NCBI GenBank assembly: GCA_029168955.1
Contig: JAPDOI010000416.1
Coordinates: forward strand, 92,001 to 156,000
Direction of reading: 5' to 3'
Length of the DNA: 64,000 nt
Source of the DNA: Aplectana chamaeleonis
Taxonomy: Eukaryota > Nematoda > Chromadorea > Rhabditida > Cosmocercidae
Shown: piece after piece, positions 45,701 through 57,740 of the stretch
How the letters are laid out: the number at the start of each line of letters is the position of its first letter
Numbering within the stretch: position 1 is the first letter of the stretch
Translations under genes and position numbers: made by a program
The notes under the pieces: generated by a model
The model's input: only the letters and a program-made list of their open reading frames with translations
Told to the model about the DNA's origin: nothing
Database searches by the model: none

Positions 45701-48261
45701 AAGCCCTTCGAAGTTACCTAGAATCACTCTGGAGAAAGTTACAGGCATTTTTCAGAGCCTCGCGGTAAGGTAAGGGTACTCACCAGGCAATTTCGAAACA
45801 AGAGTATTTTGAAAAAAAAATCGCCCACAATAACGTCCAAGTATGGAGTTTGGGTGAAAGAACATTTTTTGAACTCAACATATAGTGATAGTTTTGAACC
45901 TGTACGAATTGTTACTTATAACAATTAGAAGGTTCTGAGAGCGTTCAAGAACATTAGTTCAGATTTGGTTCAAAACTTCTCCAAGGGGGTTATTTGCTAA
46001 GCTGATCATGAATCAAAACGCGACTTTTGACGATTTCCGGTATGCTAAGATAGACATGGCTCAAATTGTTCATCAGGGGGTTATTTCGAGTGCTGAACAC
46101 GAATCTGAGATCAGTTTATCGATTTTTGACAGATTACGGTGGGTATACCTTAGATTGGTCAAAGTCTCAAACTTGACTCAAAATTTGAGTGCGGGGGAGA
46201 GTCGTGGTGGTGAATACGAATTTAATGTTCAATTGTCGATTTTCGAATTACTAAGGTAGGTTTAGCCCACCAAATGGCATGGATCCTACCGTAAACCACA
46301 GCAAACTTCAGAATTTCGACTAACGGACTCCAGATTCGTGTTCAGCACCCTAGATCACCCCTACATACAAGTTTTGAGTGAAATCAGAAACATTTTTTCA
46401 AATCACTCAAAAAATTGCCTGATGGGTACCATTACCTTGCCGCAAGGCTTTGAAAAACGCCCATAACTTTTTCCAGAGTGATTCTAGGCAACTGCAAAGG
46501 GCATATTCCGACTCAACGTCCAACTACGGTTCTAGAAAACTACATTTCATGTGGAATGGTTAGAATGGCTAATAGCAACCTACAGCATACCGAGAGTTCC
46601 ATAGTCAGACCCCACATAAAACGATCATCTGGAACCATTCCACTACATGAATACCCACCCCCGCTTGAAACGGTGTATTCGATAAAAAAACGAGACGTAT
46701 TTCTTCCAATCGACCACTATAGTTCTATAGAAAATATTTCGCTCAAGCGGGGACAACTTAGAAATTTAGGCGTAAGTGCCGCGTATTGTGTGTGGTTACT
46801 GACGGCACACATTATTCGACGCTTGTTTCAGTTGTGTCAACTGTCGAATCGGCAACAGCCCGAACGATGGGGTGCTCATACACCAATTCCTAAAATTGTA
46901 TTTATTCAATATAATCAGTAAATTCGAGATATTATGAAGTTCTAGAAGGGCTCCGGGATGAGTTTTGAAGCCGGTGTTTTCACCAGAAATTCAATTTTAA
47001 ATTTTCATTTTTGAGGAGGAAACCTGAAATTCAAACGATTTCCACATTTTTGGGACAATTCCGTGTAGTGGAGCAGAAAATACATTGAGTTCGAATAGAA
47101 ACCTGAAAAGAAATTCAGAATTAGTGGTCTTAATAAAAATTCGACTTTAATTTTTTTTTTCTTTTTTTGGAAAACTTACCCAAAGTTCTCATGCATTCCA
47201 TGTTTCCGAAACAATCCTACAAATGTTTTCGGAAAGTAATGCACTAACTGAATATGATACTGAATTTTATGAGGTTTCATACTGGTTAGGGTTCCAGCCC
47301 CTGACAAATGTGATCGATAATCGGCCTGGGTGGGTTGCGGGTTGGTAGAGCGACCTGGCGTACGGAATTGCCTGGCATGCGAGGGGTGGAGGGCCGAACG
47401 ATGGGGTGCTCATACACCAATTCCTAAAATTGTATTTATTCAATATCATCAGTGAATTCGAGATATTATGGAGTTCTTGAAGGGTTCTTGAATGAGTTCT
47501 GAATCCGGTCTTTTCACCAGAAATTCAATTTTAAAATTTCATTTTTTTGTAGGAAAAATTCAAAGTTTTCAAAATTACCACAATGCGGACGCGATTCCAC
47601 GTAGTGAAGCTAGAAAAACCTTTTCTTGCGACTGAAACTCCAATAGTAAGAAAATCCAGAAGTGTTCAAGAAAGAAATTCAAAACTGGTAATTCTATTGA
47701 AAATTTTTTTTGGGAGAAAAATGGAAATTTTCCTAGATTATCGCATTCTTAAAACAATCTCCTGTGACGAGATTCGTGGGATTCAAAGAAGGTTCTGGTA
47801 TCAAAATTAAAAAATTGTTCTGATTATGAAAATTCAACTTTGAAATTTTTAATTTTTTTTTGCGGAAAGAATTGATTTTTTTAAATTCAGAATTTTTAAA
47901 ATGAATGCTGATGAAATTTATGCGCTCTTATGAACAGTGAAACATTCCTAGAAAGTTTTCACACTGAAAATGGAAATTAAGAGAAATTTCAAATTTCATC
48001 TGTTTTTTCGGGAAAAAAAATTGAAGATTTTCACGATTCCCACATTTTCGAAATAAATAAATATAATGAAGCTAGAAATACATAGAATTCAAAGAGAATT
48101 TCGGAAAGAAATTCAAAATTTGTGGTCTCAGTAAAAATTCAATTTCGATAATTTTTTTTTGAAAAATAATTGGAAAAGGTTAGGAATTCTATATTTTTTA
48201 AACAATTTCGGAACAAATCCATGTGCTATACACGAAGAATATAGAACTCGAGGAGTATTTC
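42777..48261. mobile_element. 5.5-kb inverted-repeat element with internal 540-bp repeats
   Basis: GAAATACTCCTCGAG at 42777 and its inverse ending at 48261. AT-rich outer arms (42777-43600 and 47430-48261) mirror each other. Inside, a unit of about 190 bp with GGTTGGTAGAGCGACC plus about 350 bp of AT-rich sequence occurs once forward (43600-44170) and two and a half times inverted (44651-47430). A 450-bp stretch (44190-44640) is unrelated to the arms. Interrupted by the MULE-like element at 45347-46859. No protein found. Confidence 0.75.
45347..46859. mobile_element. MULE-like element, 1.5 kb, 11-bp target duplication
   Basis: Flanked by CCGAACGATGG at 45336-45346 and 46860-46870 (perfect, 11 bp). 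Termini GCTGTTGCCGATTCGACAG and inverse; terminal inverted repeats extend about 465 bp. The unit it entered is present uninterrupted at 43650, 44810 and 47395. Long terminal repeats with 9-11 bp duplications are typical of Mutator-like elements. The core (45815-46395) has no protein but repeats words like GTGTTCAGCACC and GGGGGTTATTT. Relatives are at 22760-24015 and 38830-39190. Confidence 0.88.
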
Positions 48262-49689
48262 AGCATGAAAATTGAAATTGGTCACTTTAAATAAAATTGT
48301 AATTTTTTAATGAAATTTTTTGAACTGTTCGTTTTTGGTGCATTTCCGTAACCTGGCTGATTCTGGACATGATTTCTTCGTGTGAGGAGAAAAAACAAAG
48401 ATTGCAAAGCGAATTTCTTACATGGTTGTTGAAATGCGCTCTGATACCTACCTTTTTTGAATGTTAAATCAAATAATTAACCCGATTTTAAGGCGCGATC
48501 TCCGTTTAACTTCTAATGTCTGATTTCTTCTCAAAGTTTTGCAATTTATCTCAGAATAAGTCACTATTATAGAAGAACTTCGTGATTTTACCACATTAAA
48601 ATCCATAAATTGTTAGAAAAAATGACTTTTTTATGAACTTTTATTAATTTTTTTGCTGTCAAAATGTTTCAGAAGAAACACAGAGGATAACAAATGGCAT
48701 ATGAATGTGCTAAATACGAGAAAACGTCAGGAAATCCACTTATAACAACACTTAAACGCCAGCTCCATTTGGACACGAGGGACATTGGATGGCTACCGTA
48801 ACCCAAATACTTCCACTGAGTTCCATTTTGAATTTTTATACATTCAGTAGATCGCATTTTTGATGCTGATTCCGAATTTGGCTTCCACTTTCCGATTGGA
48901 CCACTTTGAAGCGAGTTATTCAAAAACGACGCCAAACGGCGCGCTCCGGCGCTCTAGCGCGCTCAATGACCAGAAGATAGGGGCGGTATTGTAGATTACC
49001 CAAATTCCCTACATTTCTCGCCACAATTTTGTTTTTCACAATCCCCATCTGAAATTTCGATTTTGAGGCAATCAGGTTTACGACCCCCCCCCTCAGAGCT
49101 CGCTGAAAAACTACACAGCGGCGTCTAACCCTGACGAGAGCGGCTGTATTGCAATGGCATTTGTGCCCATTGATATTCAACCGAATGCTTCCGCTTCGTC
49201 CGCAAACACGCAACTTATACGGCACTAGAGTATCCACAGGTTAATCCTGAAAACACAAATACACTAGCAAAGAAAGATGATTCCGGCAGGGGATGGAAAA
49301 CATTCCTAGGAAGGCTAGCGGCAATGAAGGAGTTTTAATTAAAATATAAATTCGCAATATTCCGAGTTGTTGATCGGGTCCGTTACCAGATTCAAGGAAA
49401 CCGTTGTTCCGCACATCTTAGGAGCTACGCCCGAACCACCTGATGACCAAAAATTTACGAATAATGTCAAAAAATTTACGCCCTGTTATTGTTGTTATTG
49501 GTAACCTGCGTAATGCATCGTAAATGATAAAAATAAAAACGCGTAGAGATCGTAAACGATAAAAACACATAGAGACAAGTGTAACGACAATATAAAAGAT
49601 CTAGAATACGTAGGTGTACAGTGATGATCAGATAAAATATGATACCAATACAAGATCATTCATCCCCCGCTATCAAGTACTGTTCCATT
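48262..49689. other. Unassigned stretch with one MITE end
   Basis: 48900-48991 ends CGGTATTG before TA and matches the terminal region of the CAATACC family (CGCTTCAAA, GACGCC, CAATACCGCC on the reverse strand); no partner end is found. The rest has no recognised gene. Confidence 0.5.
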
Positions 49690-50640
49690 ATACGCTTAAA
49701 GGAGCAGAGGTCAGTCGGTAAATGGCCTTTTTTAAGTAATATTTCCAATTCACTGCCAGCTCCGATAACAAAGAAATGTGGCTAGGAAGAGTGTCAGGAA
49801 GAGTTGCGGACTGATTTAAATTTACTACCTCTGGTGTTAGATGCCCTCATTTTGAGAAAAGTGTTTGGCCGCAAGCCACTATGTCCATACAAAATCTTAT
49901 ACATCATTGAAAGTTCAAATCTTCTCCTCCTGCACGCCAGCGCTTCCAATTTGAATCTTGCGTTCCTAGCCCTACTGCATGGTATATTTGCATAGTTAAA
50001 TCCCAAGAATCTTATCATCAACTTGCGTGTGAAACTGTTCTGAACCTTCTCCAAAGCTTTCATAGTAGCGACTTTATGAAAGCTTGATATCAGAGTTCCA
50101 TACTCGAGAAGGGGACTAATATAGATTTTGTAGGCATTCAAAAGCACCTTCTCATTTTGAGTAGAGAGTGCCCTGAATAGACTGTACATCACCTTATTTG
50201 CTTTGGACACAGCCTTTGCACAGTGAGCATCGAAGGTGAGATCCTTGCGAACCAGGAAGCCAAGATCCGTTATTTCCTCAACAATTTGAAGCTGCAGATC
50301 TTCTGCGGTATATATAGCTTCTGAACTGCTCTTACCAATGTGGAAAACTTTCGTTTTTTCCTTAGACAGTAACATTTCCACTCCTTGGACCACTTTATCA
50401 CCTCATTAAAAGCCTCTTGCAAGCTTTCTCTATCGGCTATCGACTGAATTGGGGAAAATATTTTGAAGTCATCTGCAAAAGCGGAGCATTTCACTTTGCC
50501 TAAGGATACTATTCGCGGGAGTTTATATGTGAAAATGTTAAACAAGGTTGGAGATAAATCTCCCTGTTCTAGGTAATTAATTCGGCACAGGCTCCAAGTG
50601 GGCGTTGTGACTGACCTTGGCACAGCTGAAAACCCCTGCC
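49690..50640 (-). pseudogene. CR1-like LINE fragment: RT palm to C-terminus
   Basis: The frame 50270-50623 has YLEQGDLSPTLFNIF (motif B) and CSAFADDFKIF (motif C). After a frameshift the frame 49794-50393 has VEMLLSKEKTKVFHIG, EITDLGFLVRKDLTF and YISPLLEYGTLISSF. 5' truncated. The 3' end may be the TAACAA-rich stretch near 49485-49508. Different from the LINE at 10013-20655 but of similar type. Confidence 0.85.
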
Positions 50641-51226
50641 CTTGCTGGCCAAAACTTTCGAAAATGTCAAAAAATTATTACGAATCCCTTCCTTGAATGT
50701 GAGAATTAGGTCTCCAATTTTTACGATTCCAAATCCCGAATTTATTAATTTTCTTTTTCGGCCAGAATTTTTAGGATTCCCCCACCCCTGTTTCGCAACC
50801 CCGCGAAGAAAAAACCCAGAAAATATGTTGGCGATAAACTCAACATTATTATTAACATTTGGCGATTAAAAGGCGAGTACAATACCCACCCTAATTCTTG
50901 TAAAAAAGACGCGGAAGACGCGGAAGCGCGTCTTTTTCGTCTTTTCGTCATAACTTCGTTGCTAGCGGACTAAAGTGTTCAGAAAGTTATATCAATCGAC
51001 TCAAGACGTCGAGACGAACACAATGATCTATTTTTCAATGTTCGAGGGATAAATTTGTCATCCTTCATTTGCTGAAGTACCTAAGGCGAGCCATTAACGG
51101 GCGAGTCTCCGCTAATTGCGCTGAGTCATTAACGAACAGTGTACTGTATAGCGCTGTTTTGGCACCGAAGCCAAGTGATATATATCCGAATCTTACAAGA
51201 ATTCAAATAGAACCATCTCTAAGGGG

Positions 51227-51514
51227 TATGGTATACTTTTGCGACACACGGTCGCGTCGCTCTGCACAGCGACAGCGACCGCCTCCCGTCCTTTAAATCT
51301 GTCGCTGTCGCAGTGCACTGCAGAGCGACAGCGACAGTGGTAGGGACAGGCTGTGGCACAGTTGCAGTATGTCAGCCCTCCGCGACACGTCGCTGCGACC
51401 CACACGCGACATCTGTTCCTACGACGACCGTTGCCGTTTCTCCGAGGCGGGTCCCGCCACGATTTGTGTTAGATTGCATGCCTGTCGCTCGTTACAGCGA
51501 CAAAGTATACCATA
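51227..51514. mobile_element. 288-bp MITE with TATGGTATACTTT ends
   Basis: TATGGTATACTTT at 51227 and its inverse ending at 51514. The interior is dominated by GTCGCTGTCGC words and a perfect 13-bp hairpin CTGTCGCTGTCGC with its complement (51297-51335). Confidence 0.72.
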
Positions 51515-53109
51515 GGCCTAACTCAAAACTCAAAATGAATCTGTAGAAACTCCATTCAAGGTACTTCAAAGCATTGGAATACTCGATCTTATTTCCTCAG
51601 AGAAGTCATGAACATCGCAACTTCCGCGCCTTCTAATTGATTTCAGTTTTTGGAAAATCTGAATCCCTTTCAAAATCTGAAAAATCTGATTTTAGTTCAA
51701 GTTTATTTCTGATGTTGAAATTCCGAGTCTTTTTCAAATTTCGACAATTTCTAATTTATTTGAACTTTTAAAAAATCTACTTTGTTGAAAAACCTAACTT
51801 ATTATGAAATTCTCTAGTTTGATAACTATTAAAAGATTCCTACTAATGTCAATATAAAATTTAAAAATCAGATTTTAATTCACACTGTGAGAAATCTGAA
51901 ATCGTTTGAAATTATTTCTTATACTAAAAATCTGATTTTTCAATATCCAGAAAACCGTAATTCATGTCAAGTTTTAAATTTTTCTGAGAATTTCTGATTT
52001 ATCTCAATTTCTGGTAATTTTTATTTATTTCAACTCCTGAATAATTTGAATTTAAAATTCAATTCGAATTTCAAAAAATCTGAATTTCATTGAAGTCGAT
52101 TTCTGATTTTGGATTACCGAATTTTTATAGGTTATAAAAAATCCTCGGCTACTCCAAGTCTCAATTTTTTATTTAATTTCAATCTTCGGAAAATCTAAAC
52201 TTAATTTTAAAATTTTTAATCTGACTCGAATTTTTTAATTCTACTCAAAATTTAAACTCAATTAGTATTTTGAATGTTGTGGCTCTGCTGAGAATTTCAA
52301 ATATCTACATTTTTCCTTAGAATCAGGCATTCTGACACAACACAGAGCCCGATTGACATATAATAAGGGTGTGTGCTACAGACAAGGATTGTCTACAGAT
52401 CTGATAAGGTCAATTAAAGGTTTCCTGAGGCCTTATTCACACCTCAAAAGCCACCCCATCGAGTATTAGTTTGTATGAAGGTCAGTGTAGGGGAAACGTC
52501 AGAGTACCTCATTTGCCAGAACTTGCATCTAGTATTGTCCCGACTGTTCATTCTATAACATTCAGCGCTACACCCCGAAGTGTTGATTACTATCACAATA
52601 GAACATATTCTCGCCATCGTATTGCTGCTGGTCAATGCTTCTCCCAGATGCACTGATTTGCCGATTCATGAGAGTTTTCATGTTTCCTTATACATATGAA
52701 AGCTTTTCCTGATCTGCAATATAATTCTATATGTTCCCATTTTTACAAAGGACAATCAAAATGCAAGGTGGGTGAATCTTTTCTATTTTTCTATCCTAAT
52801 TTTATGAAATTCGAGATTTATGATGTTGATGCTTTTTGTGAAAAAAAAATCAAGAAAACTCGAGTTCAAATTTGTTTAAATTTTTATCACAGCTAATTGA
52901 TTTCAGTTCATCATGTGACTTCAATTTTCGAAAAATCAGAATATTATTCGAGTCCACTTCTAGTTTTGAAGTTTCGAAATTTGTTCAAATTCTAGAATTC
53001 TAATTTATTTTATTTTTTGAAAATTTCTCATTTATTTCATTTTACTAGAAATTTTTATTTAATTCAAGATTTAACAACACTTGTTTATTACAATGCTCGA
53101 ATTACAGTG
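51515..53109. other. AT-rich interior of the 4.0-kb element
   Basis: Repeats of AAATCTGATTT and AATTTCAAATT-like words. A less AT-rich block (52340-52690) contains ATTGTCTACAGATCTG but no recognised protein. Confidence 0.5.
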
Positions 53110-54683
53110 GAATTTCAAACCTAATTCAAACTTTGAATCACTGAGGATTTGTCGAGAAGCCTCAGTATTGAAGTTTCCTTTAAAAAGCACGCATTTTGAC
53201 GCAGAACAGAAATTGGGCCCAACACGCCCATTCAGGTCCTGCGCCCCTCACATGTGGTGGAATTGGTGGCCGCACTACTCCTCAGCTGGGCCACCACAGC
53301 ACCAATCGATCGCCACAGAGACCAACCTATGGGGAGGATCAACTGAACACGTCTAGCATATAACAACCCTTTATTAATGGTCCAACATGGGTTCTTCATG
53401 TTGGTTACACATAGAAAAGAGTTTGAATTGAGTTTCAGAAGATTCTGAATATTACTTGTTTTTTTCTGATTTTAAAACTCCAATTTTTTTCAATTTCAAA
53501 TTTTATTTTAACTAAATTGATTTTTTTTCTTTTACTTCAATTTTCGAAAATTTCTAAATTATTTCATTTCACGGAAAATCTCAAATCAAATTTGAGAATT
53601 CTTCATTTCATCACAACTTCCGAGTTTCATTGAAATTTCAAACTGAATTCAAACTTTGAATCACTGAGGATTTGTCGAGAAGCCTAGTATTGAAGTTTCG
53701 TTTTAAAAGCACGCATTTTGACGCAGAACAGAAATTGGGCCCAACACGCCTATTCAGGTCCTGCGCCCCTCACATGTGGTTGAATTGGAGGCCGCTCTAC
53801 TCCTCAGCTGGGCCACCACAGCACCAATCGATCGCCACAGAGACCAACCTATAGGGGTCTGCAGAGTTGAAGTAGCGGCGTTGCTCGCCGCGACGAACAG
53901 CACTGGTTGATGCAATATCGATTACATTCGGAGACGATGGCGACCGACGCGGCGTGAAGGGCGACGAGGGGGCACCGCAGAGTGTATTGACGCCGGGACG
54001 GCCCCATATCACTGCCAGCGAGCGGCAACCGGCGCCGCGTCGATAATGTTTCGAAACATTTTTGTCGCCGCGTCAACGCTGACGCTCAGCAACCACTCGC
54101 CGGTCTCTGCAACTCTGCAGACTCCTTATGGGGAGGATCAACTGAACACGTCTAGCATATAACAACCCTTTATTAATGGTCCAACATGGGTTCTTCATGT
54201 TGGTTACACATAGAAAAGAGTTTGAATTGAGTTTCAGAAGATTCTGAATTTTACTTGTTTTTTTCTGATTTTAAAACTCCAATTTTTTCAATTTCAAATT
54301 TTATTTTGACTAAATTGATTTTTTTTCGTTTACCTTAATTTTCAAAAATTTCTAATTTAGTTCATTTCGCGGAAAATCTCAAATCAAATTTGAGAATTCT
54401 TTATTCGATCACAACTTCCGAGTTTCATTGAAATTTCAAACTGAATTCAAATTTTGACGTGTTCACTTGACCATCCCCATAGGTTGGTCTCTGTGGCGAT
54501 CGATTGGTGCTGTGGTGGCCCAGCTGAGGAGTAGAGCGGCCACCAATTCCACCACAGGTGAGGGGCGCAGTACCTGAATAGGCGTGTTGGGCCGAATTTC
54601 TGTTCTGCGTCAAAATGCGTGCTTTTAAAAGGAAACTTCAATACTGAGGCTTCTCGACAAATCCTCAGTGATTCAAAGTTTGA
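53110..54683. repeat. Tandem duplication (about 523 bp) plus inverted partial copy
   Basis: Unit 1 from about 53110 and unit 2 from about 53634 are direct copies (for example ACCAACCTATGGGGAGG, and TTATTAATGGTCCAAC). A third, inverted copy of the first 240 bp lies at about 54440-54683. Unit 2 carries a MITE (53853-54126) absent from unit 1. Confidence 0.88.
53853..54126. mobile_element. 274-bp MITE with a visible empty site
   Basis: AGGGGTCTGCAGAGTTG at the left and CAACTCTGCAGACTCCT at the right, flanked by TAT (53850-53852 and 54127-54129). The tandem partner at 53321-53340 reads ACCTATGGGG without the insert, so the boundaries and 3-bp duplication are certain. Confidence 0.9.
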
Positions 54684-55182
54684 TACTATACTTCAGCAAA
54701 TGAAGGATGACAAATTTATCCCTCGAACATTGAAAAATAGATCATTGTGTTCGTCTCGACTTCTTGAGTCGATTGATATAACTTTCTGAACACTTTAGTC
54801 CGCTAGCAACGAAGTTATGACGAAAAGACGAAAAAGACGCGCTTCCGCGTCTTTTTTACAAGAATTAGGGTGGGTATTGTATGCATTCTTTCTTTCTGAA
54901 AGCAAACTGTTAGCTGGAGAAGGGGGAAATTTTATTTTTCAAATAAAAAAACAGGTAACTTTGTAATAGAATTTCAAAAACCCCATTTTAAACGAATTCA
55001 GCTCTCTCAACTCAATTCTTAAGTTTAACTATGTGGAACACTCTACTTGAAAACATGACAAATTTTCACCGATTTTCAAACTATCAAACACAAATCCAAA
55101 ATCTTGAAAAAAATTGAATTAAAAAAAACACTCTTGATCTCACAATTTTTTGGTTAAAGGCAGAAATACCGTCAATATCGCT

Positions 55183-55590
55183 AGTTGAAAGTTTGTATCC
55201 AAAAAGAAACTTTCGTCACAAAAAGACGTCTGCGAGGTCCGAATTTTGGTGTCCAGAGGGTCGTTTTGGAGGGGATTTCACCCGGAATCAGCCTAGAAAT
55301 CTAGCTGAACTCTGTGACCTGAATATTCAGCATGAAAGACACTAATTAATAGTGAAAACATAGTTAGTTGAAAGTTTGTATCCAAAATAAACTTTCGTCA
55401 CAAAAGGACATCTGCGAGGTCCGAATTTCGGGGTCCAGAGGGTCGTTTTGGAGGGGATTTCACCCGAATTCAGCCTAGAAATCTAGCTGAACTGTACAAC
55501 CTGAACAATCAGCATGAAAAAAACACTTACTAATAGTGAAAACATGCTTAGTTGAGAGTTTGTGTCCAAAAATTAACAACTTAGCGAAGG
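55183..55590. repeat. 184-bp tandem repeat, 2.2 units
   Basis: AGTTGAAAGTTTGTATCC starts at 55183 and 55366, and a variant at 55550; period 183-184 bp. Units contain GGTCGTTTTGGAGGGG. Confidence 0.9.
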
Positions 55591-57120
55591 TGTTACCTAC
55601 ACGTTTCTACCTTGTCCAGGGTAGAAGCTTGGGCGAAAATAGGGGGAAATGCTAATGGTCTCCAACAGCTCGCATAAAACCAAAAAATACACAAGAGCAG
55701 ATGTAAACCGATTAGGACCGCACCTGAAACCAAACATCCTTTACTGCCGCGCCTCCAAAGAGAATAATGTTGGCCACAATAACAGCCCGCTACTTACTAA
55801 TATCCATTATCCGAAACCCTAGCCTGAAACGCCCATTACCGGCAAGAAACACTGATTTAATTGCAAATTGACTTTTAATGCAAAAGAAATACGCAGAAAC
55901 GAGAGAGGAAAGAAACGATAAATGATGGCAAGAAAAACAGATGTTTGCGTTGCATGACGTTATGTCAGGATACAATCGCGATAGCGCAGAAGATAGCCCG
56001 TAACTCGGAGTGTCGTCGGACTTTTTTCACATTGACAACTATTCCTTTCCGAACGACAACTTTTCCACGATGTGGGCGGAGCGGCCCAATGGGTTGACTG
56101 GCCCACGGGATTTTGACCCCCTTCCTAGCCATTTTCACCGTTCTTTCTTCATCAGCTTTCTTAGACGGGCCCAAAGCTCACGTTTGTGCAAAAAAAAACG
56201 GCCAACTTTTCGTCGTTAACACTGCCTTTAAAGGACTCAGATTTGCGAAAGCAACCATCGAGAACATAACAGGAAACGAGATTGAAACAAGCACCGCGAG
56301 TTTCAGTGGAAACACATGTAAAAATTCGAAGCGGAATGAACTTTCAAAATGAATGCTGCAGCCGCCGCAAACCAGCTGCGCGCCGCGGTTGGCGATGGAG
56401 CGCGCCAACCCACTAAGCCCACTCTAGTATTCTTTCACTGCCACAAATCTAGTGGGGGGAGTAGTTAGGGACAAGCGAAACCTTCTTTTCTATGACAATT
56501 TTTGAAGAATGGAACATGCCTCCCCCCCAAATCGGGTGCTATCGCAGCAGGGGAAAGGGTACTTGGCCACGCTCGTTTTTCCGCGCCTCAACGACTCTCC
56601 CGGTTGGTGCTCGATTTCCGAGGCGACACAGAAAAATGGGCGTGGACAAAGGGCGCTCAACACGAATATGGAACACGTTTCTGATAATTTGAACGATAAA
56701 GACAGTTTACGGCAGATAAATTTCATTTTACCTACAGAGCTCGCAACTTCTACGCCCATAACTTTTTCTTTTACTATTACTCGGGCAGCTAGGACAGGGT
56801 TTTTATGATTACCCGGAGGTAGTCGATCAGAAAAACCTGGTTTCACAGGTAGTTCTGGCAGCCCGGTTCGGTCATTCCCTTGTTAGAGGAAAAAATTCCA
56901 TCATAGAGTAAAACACCGATTAGAAAAAACCGACGAGTGCCTCTAGAAAAATCTGGCTAGAATAAATGTCAGTAATGCTAAATGATGTTATTTTCTATAT
57001 ATTAGGAACCCTCTATGATGTACTTTGAAGTTTTCAATAATCACAAAACCCATGCGCTTCTCTCTAGCCTCCTTGAATAAAAAATAGTGAATCGGCAAAA
57101 GAATTTCAAATCGACGACGC
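55591..57120. other. Unassigned stretch with one TTAA-family end
   Basis: At 56214-56226 CACTGCCT is followed by TTAA, a single end of the TTRA family. AGGCAG after TTAA at 55158 could be its partner, but similarity stops after a few bases. Frames at 56490-56846 on both strands are unassigned. Confidence 0.4.
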
Positions 57121-57504
57121 CTATTCAGTGTTTCGACGAGTGCACAGTGTACACATTTTGCGCTGGATCTTACCCGGGTAAGTAAGTGAAGTATCAATGC
57201 CGTTTCGTGGTGAGTAAGGAATCGGCTCTGGATAAGGTAAAAGTAAAGTAAGATTTACCTGGCATCCCAATGATGAGTACGGCCCCTGGAGAATTTCCAG
57301 CGGTGCATGAATTTGTCGGGCCGACGTGTCCGCCTCGTCGCACGTGATCGCACTGAAGGTATCGTAGCAGTTCCGTGCTGAATCAGCGGTCATGTATCGA
57401 TGAGCCGGAGCGGTAGATATGGCAGAACCTCGCGATTCGTGAGGGTCCAGAGCGAAAACGTCAGAGATTCTATCCGTGCACGATCGCGGCAAGGGAAAGG
57501 CCAT
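57121..57504 (-). other. Unassigned minus frame, possible host exon
   Basis: 127-residue frame. Within it 57259-57377 is bounded by an acceptor-like GATTCAG and a donor-like CAG|GTAAAT and would encode a cysteine-containing segment (NCYDTFSAITCDEA, LEILQGPYSSLGC). I cannot name the family. Confidence 0.22.
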
Positions 57505-57681
57505 TGTTATACCTCCAGTCTGCGACCGCGACAGATTCTCTCATCTGTTACCAATCGTGTCGGGACCCACACTCTAGCCATGAAAAAAAACTGTTGCAGG
57601 AACACTTTGCATGCGCCGGTCGCGTCTCAGGGTCGCAGATGGGTGTTATACATTCCACTGTTAAAACCGTGCCGCAATCGG

Positions 57682-57740
57682 TCGCTGTCGCTGGCATCGG
57701 TCGCAGGGTGGCTCATTGCGACCGATGCCCGCGACAGCGA
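57682..57740. other. Strong hairpin, 24-bp stem
   Basis: TCGCTGTCGCTGGCATCGG-type stem (57682-57705) pairs with 57717-57740 with one mismatch around an 11-nt loop. It shares GTCGCTGTCGC with the MITE at 51227-51514. Confidence 0.7.

Larger units (their letters stand above)
50880..54879. mobile_element. 4.0-kb TA-duplicating element, CAATACC family
   Basis: CAATACCCACCCTAATTCTT at the left and its inverse at the right, with TA at 50878-50879 and 54880-54881. The terminal inverted repeats are about 190 bp and nearly identical apart from an 11-bp duplication (AAGACGCGGAA) in the left one, so the element is young or homogenised. The interior is AT-rich with a nested MITE (51227-51514), a tandem duplication (53110-54430) and an inverted partial copy. 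No transposase frame. Confidence 0.88.

Noticed and set aside
56490..56846. Overlapping frames on both strands
   Set aside because: Neither shows a domain or splice signals; likely chance open frames.
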